A stretch of DNA of 64,000 bases from Rotaria sp. Silwood1. Taxonomy: Eukaryota > Rotifera > Eurotatoria > Philodinida > Philodinidae. Shown one piece after another: positions 25,146 through 37,739 of the stretch; the first letter of the stretch is position 1; every line of letters starts with the position of its first letter. The notes under the pieces were generated by a model. The model ran no database searches. It was not told the origin of the DNA and was given only the letters and a program-made list of their open reading frames with translations. The DNA lies in NCBI GenBank assembly GCA_905250075.1, contig CAJNOP010000081.1:558001-622000 (forward strand), written 5' to 3'. The translations under genes were made by a program, and so were the position numbers.

Positions 25146-27523
25146 GAAATTCGTTTCTGATCTTTTTTTTTGTTTTCATTTTTAGATTCAATCTGTTTTT
25201 TTTTTCTCGAAATATACATCTTTCTTTTCGCATTCTAATGCAAATTTATTTTCAAGTTATTCAACACATATTGTGATGATATTTTTATATACGTATTTGT
25301 TGTGTCATCGAAACTTTTGTATTAGACAACTATATTGCTTTTATTGCCATTGACGTTTGTCCGATAAAATATTATGATTTCGTTTTTCTTATTCGTTATT
25401 CTTTTACCATTATGTTTAGGTACTTGATTAAATTTCGTATCGATTATTAGTAAGTCAAATGAATCAATTTAAAGAGTATCGAAAAGCATAATTTTAATCA
25501 TAAAATTTTTCCTACGATTGCCTAATCATCATGCAAGAGTGTAGTACTTATGTATATAAGTAGATAGTTAATAAAAATATTTGTTAATATCATAAATTCA
25601 TATTCTCTCCTAGGCTTTAAATGATAATGTTTGATAATTTATTTGAGATATTATTCAACATTATTTGAAAAATTACAATGAACAACTACATATCAATCCA
25701 AGCTTTTTCTTACACATATTTTCATAAATGAAAATTTTTGTACTGTTGATATGTACATTTGTTTATAGGCAAGCTGTTCGTAAATAAAAAGAAGATGACA
25801 TTTGTATATTAGAATGTTGTTGTATTCGAAAAAATAAATATAAATTTGTCTGAAATCTCGAAAGATACGTTTCAAACTTAAAACACGATCGAGTATGTCT
25901 TATTGGTTAATTCTGTCAACAAGTGACTTTAACTATCGATGAAGAGTGCATAAGATTATTTAAAATAAGAACAAATCTACACATCTATGATTTAAATAAA
26001 TAGTATGTGAACCATTACCATCAACTAATTATAATGTGCGAAAAGACAGAATTGGTACAATAAAAATTTTATGATAATATTATGTCAACTATTGATTTAA
26101 CTCTGAAAATTGACAAGGACAGCGTGAATAAAGAATCAGTAAGAGTGAACCTTAATATGTCAGGCAATTTTTTTTTGCCGTATAAAAGATGGTAGTTCTA
26201 TTGATTGAATGATGACTTTTTTGTACATATGTGTTTGTACGTTGGAAATAAAAGAAATAACAAAACGAATTGCAATTTATTTAAGAGTAACCAAAGTGAA
26301 AGAAAAGAAATGAGCACAACACAAAAGAAAATATTTGTTAAGTAAATATATGAATAAAAGAAGAGAAAATTCATTTTATAATCTCGATCTCTTGCGTTAC
26401 TCGTCATTATTTAACAATAATGTCCTTGCCACATTTTTCAAGTATGACTGGTTAGATACCATTAATCGTAAGTTTTATACATATGAAGCGTTACTTCTTA
26501 GTAATTAATGTGTTTTATATTTTATCATTATTGTCGACATTTTAATCCATAAATGATATAACTCTTCAATTTGTCCGTCTGTTGACCGATAGTGACAGTC
26601 GACACTTTGCATGCCTCTGTCTAACTTGACATCGTTCACCATCATCTTTCTATCGTTCATCGGATCAGACTACCATAAAAGAAGGAGAGAAAGAGAAAGG
26701 AAAAGTATATTCGTTCTCTTCTTTTTTTTTTCTTTACTAGAGGCAAGTAAGGTAGGTAGGGTAGGCATCAAGAAACATACAACAAGCAAAAAAAGACTGA
26801 GTGAGCACAATCGTCTCTCTTTCTGTATGGCAGATGAAGCCACGCGAGCTCTCCTTTTTCTATTGAATTTTTAGTGTAAAAGGATCCGGTAATAATGGTT
26901 TCACGTCTGTTCTTTGATGCGCACACACACACACCTATATACAGAGAACAGACCCATTAACTAGACGCACAAGTATGCAATACTATCGTTACCAACAACC
27001 CATAATTGTAAATTGTACGGTACTTATGTGTTCTGTGTAGTTGCATATTTTACACAAATATACATACATATATATATACGTATATATATATTTATTTGGA
27101 TGAAGACACGTATAAAACAGTTATTGATTGCTTCTTGTTGAGTATTTCATAGTTATTAGATGACAACGTCCAATTCTCTCCTTTTTCTTTTTTTCACCCT
27201 TCAGTCTACAATGTTCATTATAAAAAAGAAAGTGAATTGATGGTGACCCTCTTCACCATATCTCTGCAGGTAGTAGATTGAAGGCATGCGTTCATATGTT
27301 GAGCTTCTCTTTCGCTTCTTCTGTATTAAAACAAGCTTACACCCCAATAGTAAAACTACCGAGTCAGTACTAACAAGAGAAAGAATGGACCATGTACATA
27401 TTACATCAATCAAAGTATGCATACAATAGTGATATATGTTATTCTTAGAGGAGTGTCGTCATAATTGGCTTAAAGCTAGATGACAGATCTTACGTAATCC
27501 ACACTTTGTTATTTATTTATAGA
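25146..27523. other. Intergenic, with CA and TA microsatellites and a probable promoter
   Basis: AT-rich to about 26550. From about 26580 the composition becomes more mixed (AG-rich and CT-rich tracts, a CACACACACA run at 26923-26933, TATATACG runs near 27065-27090). This probably holds the promoter and a 5' UTR intron of the gene at 27524. An 87-codon open stretch at 26611-26874 is low-complexity and not convincing. Confidence 0.4.
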
Positions 27524-28683
27524 ATGTATTTTCCTTCATCCATACGTGATCGTTCTTTTTATGCCAAATTTTATAGTCGTCATCCATCAGAAATAGAAAT
27601 AATCGATAAAATTTCATCATCATCCACTCCATCATCATCATCATCATCATCATCTTGTGTCTTAAGATTATTATCTGAAATTCCAACAACAATAACACCG
27701 TTATCTGATGTAACATCAAGTGCTACTTCAGGTTTTTTTTCATCATCTGAATGTTCATCATCTGAATCTACAAGTTCATATACGAAACGTCGACGTACGA
27801 CAGCACCTATTATACAAGAACGTTTAAATACTTATGAATCAGCTTGTTCACGTCCAAGTTTACCTTTACCATCATCGATTTTGTCTAAACAAAAAACTGA
27901 ATCTATTTCTACTGTATCCACTCTATCTCTAGTCAATCAAACTATTCCTCAACAAATACCGGCTGACCAAACAACCTCATTCTTAATGAATACATCAAAT
28001 TTAATTGATAATGATAGGTCAAAATCAGTTATAATCATACCAACTAATTCATCATCATCATTATCATCAAACTCAAAAATACATGAAAAATCAATTACAT
28101 TAGATTCATCTAAAAAATATTTATCAAAATCAACAAGTCAACTTTGTGATCAATCATTAACTAATGTCAAAGAAGAACAAGTACCTTCATCATCACGAAG
28201 TATTCTTGATGTTATACAAGAAGAATTAGTAAGAAATAGAAAGGAAAAACAAAGAAATCATTATTTTTATTTGATTATTTCTAGTCGGAAATTCGTCGAG
28301 CTGATCACGATTTAAAAAAAATGTTTCTTTCAATTTATAGTAAAATTCAAACAATTCAACAATTAAAATCAACACCAACAACAACAGTTCATCAACATAA
28401 AGGTCAACGAAATCATTATCATCATAATGAACGACCTTCACGTTTAATAACACATTGTTGTTATTCGAGTAATACTGATATTCGACGAATGAGTTGTACT
28501 CATCATCATAGTCGAAAATATGCTCTTCATACAGTTGTTGCATTACGTAATCGAATGAACAATTTACGAGCATCATCAACAGCTGATAATGACAGTTATG
28601 TTGATACAGATTCGTCGTCTTCCTCATCGGATAGTGGTGCATGTAGTTCACCAGTTGATAATGGACCTTGTGGTGATGACTAA
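27524..28683 (+). CDS. Ser-rich, mostly disordered protein with a conserved-looking helical core
   Basis: There are two exons, 27524-28228 and 28285-28683, joined in phase 0 by a 56-bp intron (GTAAGAAA ... TTTCTAG), giving 367 residues. The protein is dominated by Ser/Thr-rich, probably disordered sequence, with a short basic patch (YTKRRRTTAP) and an acidic-Ser tail (DSSSSSSDSGACSS). The segment crossing the exon join (ILDVIQEEL, then SEIRRADHDLKKMFLSIYSK) looks like an amphipathic helix and is the most likely functional element. A splice-acceptor-like TTTATTTATAG ends one base before the ATG, suggesting a 5' UTR intron or a trans-splice site. The family is not recognised; a regulatory or scaffold protein is only a guess. 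Its 3' end converges on the C2 gene, whose stop is 85 bp away. Confidence 0.75.
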
Positions 28684-28768
28684 GAAAAACGAAAAGATCG
28701 TACTTGTTCTTTATTGTTTTTCTTTAAATTATATTTAAAAAAAAAAGGAATCAGTAAATTAGTAAATA

Positions 28769-29224
28769 TTAGTCTACTGATCTTCGTTCAAAACTCATAC
28801 GCATGTGTACATCGCCATGGCTACCAAAACCGAGAAAACCAGGTAATTTAACCCAATCATCAAAATGTCCTATTTTAATAACATCATCAAGAGAAATTTT
28901 TGCTGAACCAATTAAATCTGGTTTCTTGCCTTGATTGTCATCATAGACATCTATATAAAGATATTCATTACTTGGCCATAAAACACTACATAGAAAAATA
29001 GAATTTTAATAAGAATGAAAAACAAATAAAAAGAAAAAGGTCATTAAATACAATTCAAATGTTTCATTCCATATAGGCCTTTCCACATCTCTAAGTACAC
29101 AAGTTTTTTGTTTGTTTTTTTCATCAATATATACTTCGACATAAGGATCATTAAAGTCTCTTTTATCTTTGTCAGTAAGTTTTGCTGCTTCGACTATAGT
29201 TACACGAAGATATCCTTGAGCCAT
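28769..29224 (-). CDS. Single C2-domain protein
   Basis: There are two exons, 29052-29224 and 28769-28985, separated by a 66-bp intron and giving 129 residues that are almost entirely one C2 domain. Visible hallmarks are LRVTIVEAAKLTDKD, then DPYVEVYID, PIWNETFEFVLWP, YIDVYDDNQGKKPDLIGSA and KISLDDV. Asp residues sit in the first and third loops, where C2 domains bind Ca2+ (DKDKRDFNDPY; VYDDN), so calcium-dependent phospholipid binding is plausible. There is no transmembrane segment or second domain, so it resembles small stand-alone C2 proteins rather than synaptotagmins or PKCs. The gene is tail-to-tail with the Ser-rich gene, so the two 3' UTRs probably overlap. Confidence 0.9.
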
Positions 29225-30495
29225 GAAAATTGTGCGACTATTTTCGTTCTGTATGTAGAGTGCAAATATTTAGTAAAAGTATATACCTTACCTTTTATAT
29301 GTACAAGAGAGTTAGATTACTCAGGTGTAGCCAAATAGATGGCGATTACTTCTTGCGTCATTATAAGTAAGAAAAAAAATAGATGACGCAGCAGCTTCTA
29401 GAAATATTTTATATTGTTTATTGTTTCAATCAACTCATAGATAAATGTCAATAATTGCTAGATAAATAAAAACGTACTCTTTGACTATGACAAGAATAAA
29501 TCTACTAAGAAAAAATTGAAAAAAAAAATGTTGATGATCAATTGTAGACTTTTATACTTGAAGTTTTCTAGTGTTGCTTTAATTCTATTTTTGTTTGAAT
29601 TTTCTAATTTCGTCTTTCAATAAATCAATAATGAATTTTCAACTATGATTTTTGATAGAATAAGCGGACGGTTTTCTGGATGTATATTATCTAAAAACAT
29701 CTTTTGAATCTCTGGTTTTTTACTTTCAAATTCAAATAAATTTTTTCCTATCATTTTGAAACTAAGGTCGAAGCATCATCTATATTGCTTCGCGATTCTT
29801 TCTATGTTGTGTGATTATTAGTTTGTCACAATCATGAACTTGATCAAACATCGGTTGCTTTTTCATAGGTTTACATTTTTGATGACACTAAGCAAAGATC
29901 TTCTTTGATTTACTTATGTTGATAGGTAAATAGGAAAAACCTATTTAATTATTTTGATATTCATCTTCAACAAATAAATAACTAGCAGAACCATATTGAC
30001 AACGATTACTATCGTTATTGCGAATGACAATTGACGCCAATAGATCATTGATATCATATACTCATATCTTTTGATTGTTGATATGTAATTCGAAACTCGT
30101 TTATCTCTCGTACTCATTTCTGACAGTCGTGTTCTTGACGAATTTGAAATAAATCAACAACAATGGTTTTTTCTTTGGCGCTCTAATGTGTTAAATCGAA
30201 GAAAAATATGAGTATATACATCGTGAATATTTGTTAATTATAAAATTTTGATAACTTTTGTTTGCTATTATTTTACAGTATTTTATCTTGATTTTATCAA
30301 ACAAAAAATGATGGATATGAGGTGACAAAATTATGAAGAATTATTTTTCTAGTTAAAATTATAACGACAAAGAACATGATTGAAAACATTTTAATGAAAC
30401 AAAATTTTATAATATTCAAGTCTAGGACAGTCGAAGCAATGATTAGGAATCATCAATGTAAAGAGAAAGAAATCTAATTAGAATGAATCATCATT
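29225..30495. other. Intergenic, nothing recognised
   Basis: AT-rich sequence between the divergently arranged C2 gene and TAF6-like gene. It should contain both promoters. A CTAATTAG acceptor-like site lies about 15 bp before the ATG at 30496. Confidence 0.4.
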
Positions 30496-32546
30496 ATGAT
30501 TTGGTTAGAAACCTTGCCTGATGATTGGTGGAATCAATATCGATCTACTTCACTTTCACGTGAATGTATTCAAGAACTTAATATTGAAATTTTATTTCTT
30601 GTTCGAAGTCTTATTCTTGAAACACGTACTTATGCACGTGTTTGTAAACGTATTCGTCTTCTTGCTATTGATTTTCAAACTGCACTTGATGCCCGATATA
30701 TTCATCGATATAGTAATCTTGTTAACCATATAAAACAATCGGAAGAAACCAATATTTCTGTTTTATCATTACTCAATCAAACAGATCAAATATCATCCAA
30801 CATCGATACACTTCAACTTACAATTCATTGGCTTGCTATTGATGGAGAACAACCGATCATACCTGAAAATCCACTTCCAAATTTCATTGAAGAAAATTCA
30901 TTTGAGAAAAAACAACAAAAAACTATGGATAGAAAGATAGTACCATCAGAACTTATTAATAAATCTTGTTTACTAAAAAAAGTTTTTGAAATGGCCAGTT
31001 CAACTAAAACAAAGTAAACCACTATTCATTTTAAAATATAATGTGCTCAACTATTTTTTGAGTAACATTTGATAGAAACATCACAAAGACCTGTGTTTGT
31101 AATCATTCAAGAAAGAAGATCCGTAATTATCGAAATATATCGCTTCTTTTGTTCGAGACTTATAAGACTTTTCTTGAAACCCCTGATTTAAGCCAATTGA
31201 CTTCGAATCAATTGAAAAAGCAGCTGAGCAAGGATAATTTAACGTGCTGAGTTCAATTATGTAGTGAATAATTCGACATTTCGAAAGTATAAATGTTGAA
31301 TAGTCGTTGTCTAGCTATTTTTCCTGATGATTACAAACGAATTAGCTGAAACAAAAGGTCGCTGAAAAAGTCTTATAACTCTCGAAAGAAACAAACTAGA
31401 AGTATTGGTCTTGCATCGACCGAAAGAAAAATAGTTTCAGAATTTTGTTTTCGAAAATCTTCAGGAAGAACTCACCTGATTAGTCAATTGCTGGTCAATT
31501 GAATTTCTATAGATCTCCATGGACAAGGATCTTCTCTCTTGATATGTTGAAAATCGCTGATTTCTATTATGTTCTCATGAAAATTTATTCAAAAAACAAT
31601 GGAACATAGGTTATTTTGAAATAGATAATAATAATCATGTTGAATATCAGTTTGTCATACTAAATCTTTATGCAATAGGAATTATGAGCTTCAAGATCAT
31701 GTTCATCCATTAACAAAGAATAATTTAACTATCAAACCAATTCACCCCCGACATGTACCCATACGTCGTTTTCATACAAATAATGACATAGTATCATCAT
31801 TCCAACCATCTCAAACATGTCTTGCACATGAATTAAGCATAGAACAACAATTATATTTTAAATTATTAACTGAATCATGTTTTAATGGAACAGATAAACA
31901 ATGTACAAATGCTTTTCATTGTTTTTCATCAGATGCTGCTTTACAACCTCTTTTACCTCGTCTTCTTCTATTTATTGCCAAAGGTATTCAAACAAATATT
32001 CATCTACATGATATAAATTTTATTATTCGATTTTTATCAATATTAAAAATGCTTACAATAAATAGATTTATTTCATTTGATAAATATCTTCATTCAATCA
32101 TTCCAACATTATTATCTTGTCTTGTATGCATATTTGATATGCCAAAAACTGATAATATTTCATTGATGATAGATCAAAGTAGTTTGACGAGTTATTCAAC
32201 AATATGGATTGTACGAGAACAAGCTAGTGATCTTATTTTATATTTTGAAAATAAATATTCTCATATTCCATATTTTACTGAACGAATTATTTCTATTATT
32301 AAATCAAATTTAATTATTAATAATACAACTAAAATATTATCTATTGTTTATGCATGTATACGAACATTACTTTCAATTAATATTCAAATTTATGGTTTAT
32401 TTGCAATAGATATTTTACGAAATTATAAAAAAACAAAAATATTTGAAGCAGATTTTGATCTTGACCATAATGAACAACAGACAATATTTAATCAAAAGAT
32501 TAATGAATTATTTAACAAATATAATTTAGTTTTAGAAGATACATAA
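30496..32546 (+). CDS. TAF6: TAF6-like TFIID subunit (histone fold plus HEAT-repeat C-domain)
   Basis: TAF6 is a core subunit of general transcription factor TFIID. There are two exons, 30496-31013 and 31679-32546, with a long 665-bp intron joined in frame (AA|G), giving 461 residues. Residues about 20-80 match the TAF6 histone fold (LSRECIQELNIEILFLVRSL, then RVCKRIRLLAIDFQTALDAR). They are followed by the family signature HWLAIDGEQPIIPENPLP, which in human TAF6 reads very similarly (HWLSIEG...IPENPPP). The second exon begins the C-terminal domain with HELSIEQQLYFKLLTESC and continues with helical repeats (LQPLLPRLLLFIAKGIQTNI; KYLHSIIPTLLSCLVCIFDM). The sequence is clearly diverged, so it may be a TAF6L/SAGA-type paralogue. 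The protein is shorter than human TAF6 (about 680) because the disordered tail is missing. Confidence 0.88.
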
Positions 32547-33147
32547 TTGATGACAGAGAAAAAAAACATAACTTTCATGATATTTTAAAAATGTCAAAAC
32601 TTGCATGCTCTATGACAAGATCATATTATATTTAATTATTTATTATAGGAAAAAAACAGAAATATGAATATCTTGTAGAACTTACTTCTATTCATTTGAT
32701 TCTTCTATTACTATCGATATCGAAAATATCAATGGTAATATATCAATATTGATACGTATTAATATCCGACGTTTATATTGTTACAGAATAAAAATAAAAA
32801 GATACCGGTGAGAAGAATGTAAAAATATAAGCAATAAGCACATGTATTTTTTTCTCAATAATATTATTTTATCGGAAGAAGAAAATATGAATAAAAAAAA
32901 AACGCAAAAGGGGGCAAAATAATATTTTTTACAACATTCGAATGATTGTCATATAGTTGAGTAGGTATTTACTTTGACAATAAAATAATGGAGGCGGGAC
33001 TTCTTTTTGACGCATTTTGTTAACACCTACGTTACACACACGTACATAAATAGGAATTGTAACCTGTATAAATATATTAAAGGCGATGATCTTAAAAAAA
33101 TAGATAACAACGATCAGTACAAGGTAATACAAACCTGTAATTTCAAT
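32547..33147. other. Spacer, AT-rich
   Basis: Holds the 3' UTR of the TAF6-like gene. Nothing else is recognised. Confidence 0.4.
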
Positions 33148-33405
33148 ATGACAAATCGTAATTATATCTACAAAATTGAGTCACAACTTGTGTATATGAA
33201 TAAATCGGTTCATACAATCGTTGATCATTTAATAGCCGATAATAATAATCTAGCTAGATTAGAAATGAAATCTATCATGGCTCTTATAATTGAACTTAAT
33301 GATACAATATCAAATTTAGAAAATATCGGTCGACAACCAGAAGAAAATCTGATCTTAGATAATACGCAAAACTATTTTGATCAGATTCTTGTGACACTAC
33401 AATAA
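33148..33405 (+). CDS. Possible small helical protein
   Basis: An open frame of 85 codons from ATG 33148 to TAA. The product is predicted helical with regularly spaced hydrophobics (MKSIMALIIELNDTISNLEN) and an acidic-neutral composition. Codon choice resembles the neighbouring genes, and it lies about 600 bp after the TAF6-like stop on the same strand. No family is recognised and there is no intron support, so it may be chance or a short single-exon gene. Confidence 0.35.
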   Translation: MTNRNYIYKIESQLVYMNKSVHTIVDHLIADNNNLARLEMKSIMALIIELNDTISNLENIGRQPEENLILDNTQNYFDQILVTLQ

Positions 33406-36400
33406 TATTTTTGTATGAATTGCTCAATCATGATGGGATCACGTTTTTTCATTGTTTACTTTTTAATATCACAGCGAAATGAAACCGGATAAAAATGAAA
33501 ATTGTTAAATTGATAAATTGAATAGTCTTATACAACTAGAATGTTTCATTAAACTTGAAGCTTTCTTTACAATTTTATAATCAAACTATAATTGTACAGA
33601 AAAAATATAAAAAAATGATTTTCAAAAAAGGAAAAGGCTTCGTAACGAAATTATTTTTGTTGTGTTGGAATCATGTTTTACTCAACATTTATTTCTTCAC
33701 ATAGTTAACTCTTTAATTCTTCTGAATAAACAAACTGTTAATATTATTTGTTCAAAACAATCATGACAAAAAAGAACTTTTCATTAGAGACTAATGGCTC
33801 AGGATGGTAAAATCGAAAACAAACAGTTCTAGTTTCGATTTCTAAGATGTTTTCTGGCAACTGGTGCTCTAATTATACTCTGCTAAGTAACTGACATAAT
33901 TTTTTTTTCTGTAAATTTTCAAGTTATATATATTCTATTTTTCAACTTTATTAATGTTTATTGTATTTGGAAAAGCAATTTCATCGAAAAATAAAACAAC
34001 GAATAGAAAGAATAAGAAACTCATGACTGTTAATCAACTGGACAATCTTTTCATTAATAAGAAATCATATCGAGCTGAAGCTTTATGCATATACTGAGGG
34101 GTGCCTAGTTACGCATGAAAAGAAATTTTAGGTTTATATCACGTTCTTAGTGGAAGCTAGGGCAATTCGAGTATATTTATAATACTCACGCTAAGTGTCT
34201 ATTGCATCTTTAATGGCATTGAACCAACTCGACTGGAAAAGTTTAATTCTTTTTTCTTTATTTAACAGAAGACATTGCGGTCTAGTAGCTGTAAAAATTC
34301 ATTTTTTGATTTTCTTTTCCTTCTACTCTTGAAACATACATTAAGTCAAAAACTCCTTACGAAAGCTAAGATTTTTTATGCAAAAAAAAGTTACATTCTT
34401 ATACCATTTTATTGAAAGGAAAGCATTGTTCTTTATTGGTAAAGATTACTTTTTGGAAAAGATAAGTTTTCAAACAAAAAGAAAACTCTTTTAGTTCATC
34501 TCTTACTGTGATAAAATATTACTAGAGATGCGTCACCAAACAAATGCTGTACAAAAAATCACATTTTTCCTCTGACTTTAAATTATACAACACTTGAACA
34601 GTTCTCTTATGTCAGCAAAAAATTTTCAGTTCCGGTTCCGGCTTCGTACTCTTTTTTTTCACGGTTCCGTTTCCGGTACCATGCTCTTTTATTTCATAAT
34701 TCCGGTTCTGTTCTCAGTTTCTTTTTTGTTGGAACCGCCAGGCTCCACTTTTCGTCATGCTTCTATTAATATCAAAAATTTTGTTATGAAAGTATGAAGT
34801 GCATATCAAATATTACTATCGAAGTTTTGTCTTTAATTATGATAATGAATCTAACTCTAAACTATCATTAAACATGCTTCAAAATTAGGCGCCGACGTTT
34901 TTAAATATTTTTGTCTATCTAAAAATATGACTAAAATTATCATGGACAAGAAAAACAAGATGTCTATTTTTTTTTGCACAGGGTAACTTGGTTGCTTGAT
35001 GGTAATTCCGTTGTGCTCTTTCTAAAGAAAATGAAATTTTCTTAAAAAAGCCAATTTGTTTTTTTGATAGAGCATGGAAAAGTAACGTTAGAGCACTCAT
35101 TCATAGAATCAGAAATATCTTGTTCTAGACTAAAAATGAACTACAAGTTATGTCACTCTTTCAAATGTAAATAATTTTCTTAAGAGTGATAAAACTTAGA
35201 CCTCTTGTCATATTTTAAGAGTCTACTCCAAATAATTTCAGAATATGCAATTGTCTTTGATCAGAATCATATTTGTTTTTTTTTCATATAAGAAAAATCA
35301 GAAAATGAAAACATATGACGAATATTGGTTTCGATCGATTTTAAGTGCTATCTGTTTAATGACGTTCTTTCTCTATAATATATAAATCAACATAAATAAA
35401 AACTATACTTTTGTATACTATAGACATTGCCTTACAATATGGCCATATTCGTTTTGTTGAATTTTACAATTATATTTCCTCTAGATAAGTGAACCATTAC
35501 GTGAACAGACCGTATATACAATACTGTTAGCCTATTATAAAGAGAGTGTCGATGAAAGCATCCTGCAAAAACGATCTTGAGCCAAATGTATTCTAGTCGA
35601 TTGAACTTTTTAGAATATGTTCGAGCTGTGATGAAGAGACTATGCTGAAATTTTTAAGCTGTATAACATGATGTTCGAAGGATATATTCAATAGACAACG
35701 GTTAAAAATAACTCATTTGACAACCCAAAACTGACTCTGGTCTTTCATTCCATACGCTAAGTATTTCCTTTTTTTTTTGTTTGAAAGAATAAGTCAGACT
35801 GCAGTGCCTAACATATCTCTTTTTTTAAATTCTTATTTTTGATATGAAGGAAAAGGATAACAAATTCAATACTTTGAGATCATCTCAAAAACTGATCATC
35901 TAGTTATAGAAGTGGTTGTCTTATATAATAATAAAAAAGCTTACTTCAGAAAACTAGCTCTGTCAAAAACTGCAGCTCTACTTACACTTTCAAAAAAAAA
36001 CGATCGGCTACAATAAAGTTTCTTGGAGAAACTTTGGATGTATGGTCGTCAGACAAACATAAACAAAGAAAACCGACAAAAAATGCATGTTTTTTTTCTG
36101 AAAACAGCATATTTTTCAAGTAAAATTTTCGAAAAAATCCAAATGCCAAATAAAAACTCAAGTCGTCAATGAGAAATCAGACTTCGAGCTATCTTCCAAT
36201 ACCTTTATCTCAATAAATCGATTTTTTTCTGAAGGGCACAGCATTATTATATTGTATTTCTACTTTTGTTTTTGTCGTTGATTTATCTCCCTTCGAATTT
36301 TGTAATGAAACGATGGAACATTGTCTTTCTGCAGTAATATGAAATTGTGAGACTATTTTGATTGCATAGATCTTACCCAGAATCTGATTAGATATTATTT

Positions 36401-36677
36401 GCATCTGAAAAACATATTTTTCACAAATAAATTCAATTGAAGATTTTGATTAGTCTCAGATCTGTATCGATCCTTTTAGAATTGTTCATGTGAGGATATG
36501 ATGATTATGTTTAGTGGATAATTTTATTTGAAGATATTATTATTTTTTTCTTCTTCGTGTTAATTCAATTTTTATAAACAAAAAGAAGAAAATAAAAGAA
36601 AAAAATAATAATTAATAAGTACAAAGATATTTTGAACGAATATTTTATTTCATGTCTTTTTAAATAATTCTTCAATT
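33406..36677. other. Intergenic, with a degenerate GGTTCC repeat patch
   Basis: No gene is recognised. At 34628-34735 there are repeated TTCCGG/GGTTCC units (CAGTTCCGGTTCCGGCTTCG and similar), reminiscent of the GGTCCC arrays at 9.6-10.2 kb but more decayed. The remainder is AT-rich with scattered short open stretches. Confidence 0.45.
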
Positions 36678-37325
36678 TTATATTCGATGTGCAATGACAA
36701 AACCAAGTAAAGCAATAAAAAGTATAATAAATGCTGCAAAGAATAAATTAGGTCCATGATGAATATTCTGATGATAAATAAGCACTGATCGACGTCGTGC
36801 ACCAATGGCTTTCAAATATGAAGGATCATCGGGTGATATTGTTGCAAAAATAATACGTTCTTGTTTAGTTTTTGATGTATTATTTGTTTCATCTTGTATG
36901 GGCGTCATAGCAATTACAATATTTTTTGATGAGTGTTCTGGGGGATGAAACCATTGAAGAAGTACAATCATAATTAAAATAATAGCTATTGATAATACAA
37001 GAATATTGACAAGTCGAGCAACAAGTTGATATTCTTTTTTAGCAATACCAGAATATCCAATACATACTTGACCAATAATTAGAATAATAAACATAATTAA
37101 TGAAATAATTAAACAGAATATAATTCCTGTTGGAATTAATTTAAAAAGACATGAAAAACCTCGATCAGAATGAAATAATGAATGACATTCAAATGCATTT
37201 CCATAACGAATACACCAAGCTGAAAGTGAACCACCAACAATAATTAATGTTAGTGATATAGCAACAAGACCAGTTAAACATATTAAATGATAATGAGTTA
37301 GACATTCTCGTGGATGTAAACCCAT
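36678..37325 (-). CDS. Four-transmembrane protein, family unknown
   Basis: A single-exon frame of 215 codons. Four hydrophobic segments are clear: LICLTGLVAISLTLIIVGGS (about residues 14-35), LIPTGIIFCLIISLIMFIIL (about 63-85), LVNILVLSIAIILIMIVLLQ (about 105-125) and FFAAFIILFIALLGFVIAHR near the C-terminus. The first loop has Trp and three Cys (SAWCIRYG, FECHSLF, FSCLF), and the loop between TM3 and TM4 is long and polar. This topology resembles claudin/PMP22/tetraspan-type proteins, but no signature (GLW-C-C, CCG) is present, so I do not assign a family. It follows KCMF1 on the same strand, 414 bp after the KCMF1 stop. Confidence 0.8.
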   Translation of the reverse strand: MGLHPRECLTHYHLICLTGLVAISLTLIIVGGSLSAWCIRYGNAFECHSLFHSDRGFSCLFKLIPTGIIFCLIISLIMFIILIIGQVCIGYSGIAKKEYQLVARLVNILVLSIAIILIMIVLLQWFHPPEHSSKNIVIAMTPIQDETNNTSKTKQERIIFATISPDDPSYLKAIGARRRSVLIYHQNIHHGPNLFFAAFIILFIALLGFVIAHRI

Positions 37326-37739
37326 GTTTTATGTATATATAATTTAATCTTACTTTTATACTAGTAATGATATGAGGATCGAATGGTATCAAAGATAAAA
37401 CTGACCGACGTGAAGAAATGTTTACAAATATTTGTTTTTTCAAAAAGAAGAAAAAATACATACATTCGATAGTGTAGGAGTGAAAAGCTTGGAATTACAT
37501 TATTTATATCTTTCAAATAGACGGCATTTGTATGATAACTATTTTTTGCCATTGTATATATGATAAATTATTTTATTAGCCGGTAAGAAACTATTTATTT
37601 AAAAAAAGAAAGAAAAAAAAAAGGACAAACTTGCTCGTGTTTACTATATACAAAGTTAGATTAAAGATTAAGTAATGTTTATTTTTCTCTTATTTTCATA
37701 TCTTGTTTTCTAATATTAAATGTTTTTTTTTCTTTTGAT

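Noticed and set aside
27600..27720. Met-rich minus-strand frame
   Set aside because: Artefact of a (TCA)n microsatellite within the Ser-rich coding exon.
28226..28651. 141-codon open frame on the minus strand
   Set aside because: Antisense shadow of the Ser-rich gene's second exon, with composition set by CAT/ATC repeats.
31320..31350. CTGATGA motif as a hammerhead ribozyme core
   Set aside because: No matching GAAAC and no flanking stems are present.
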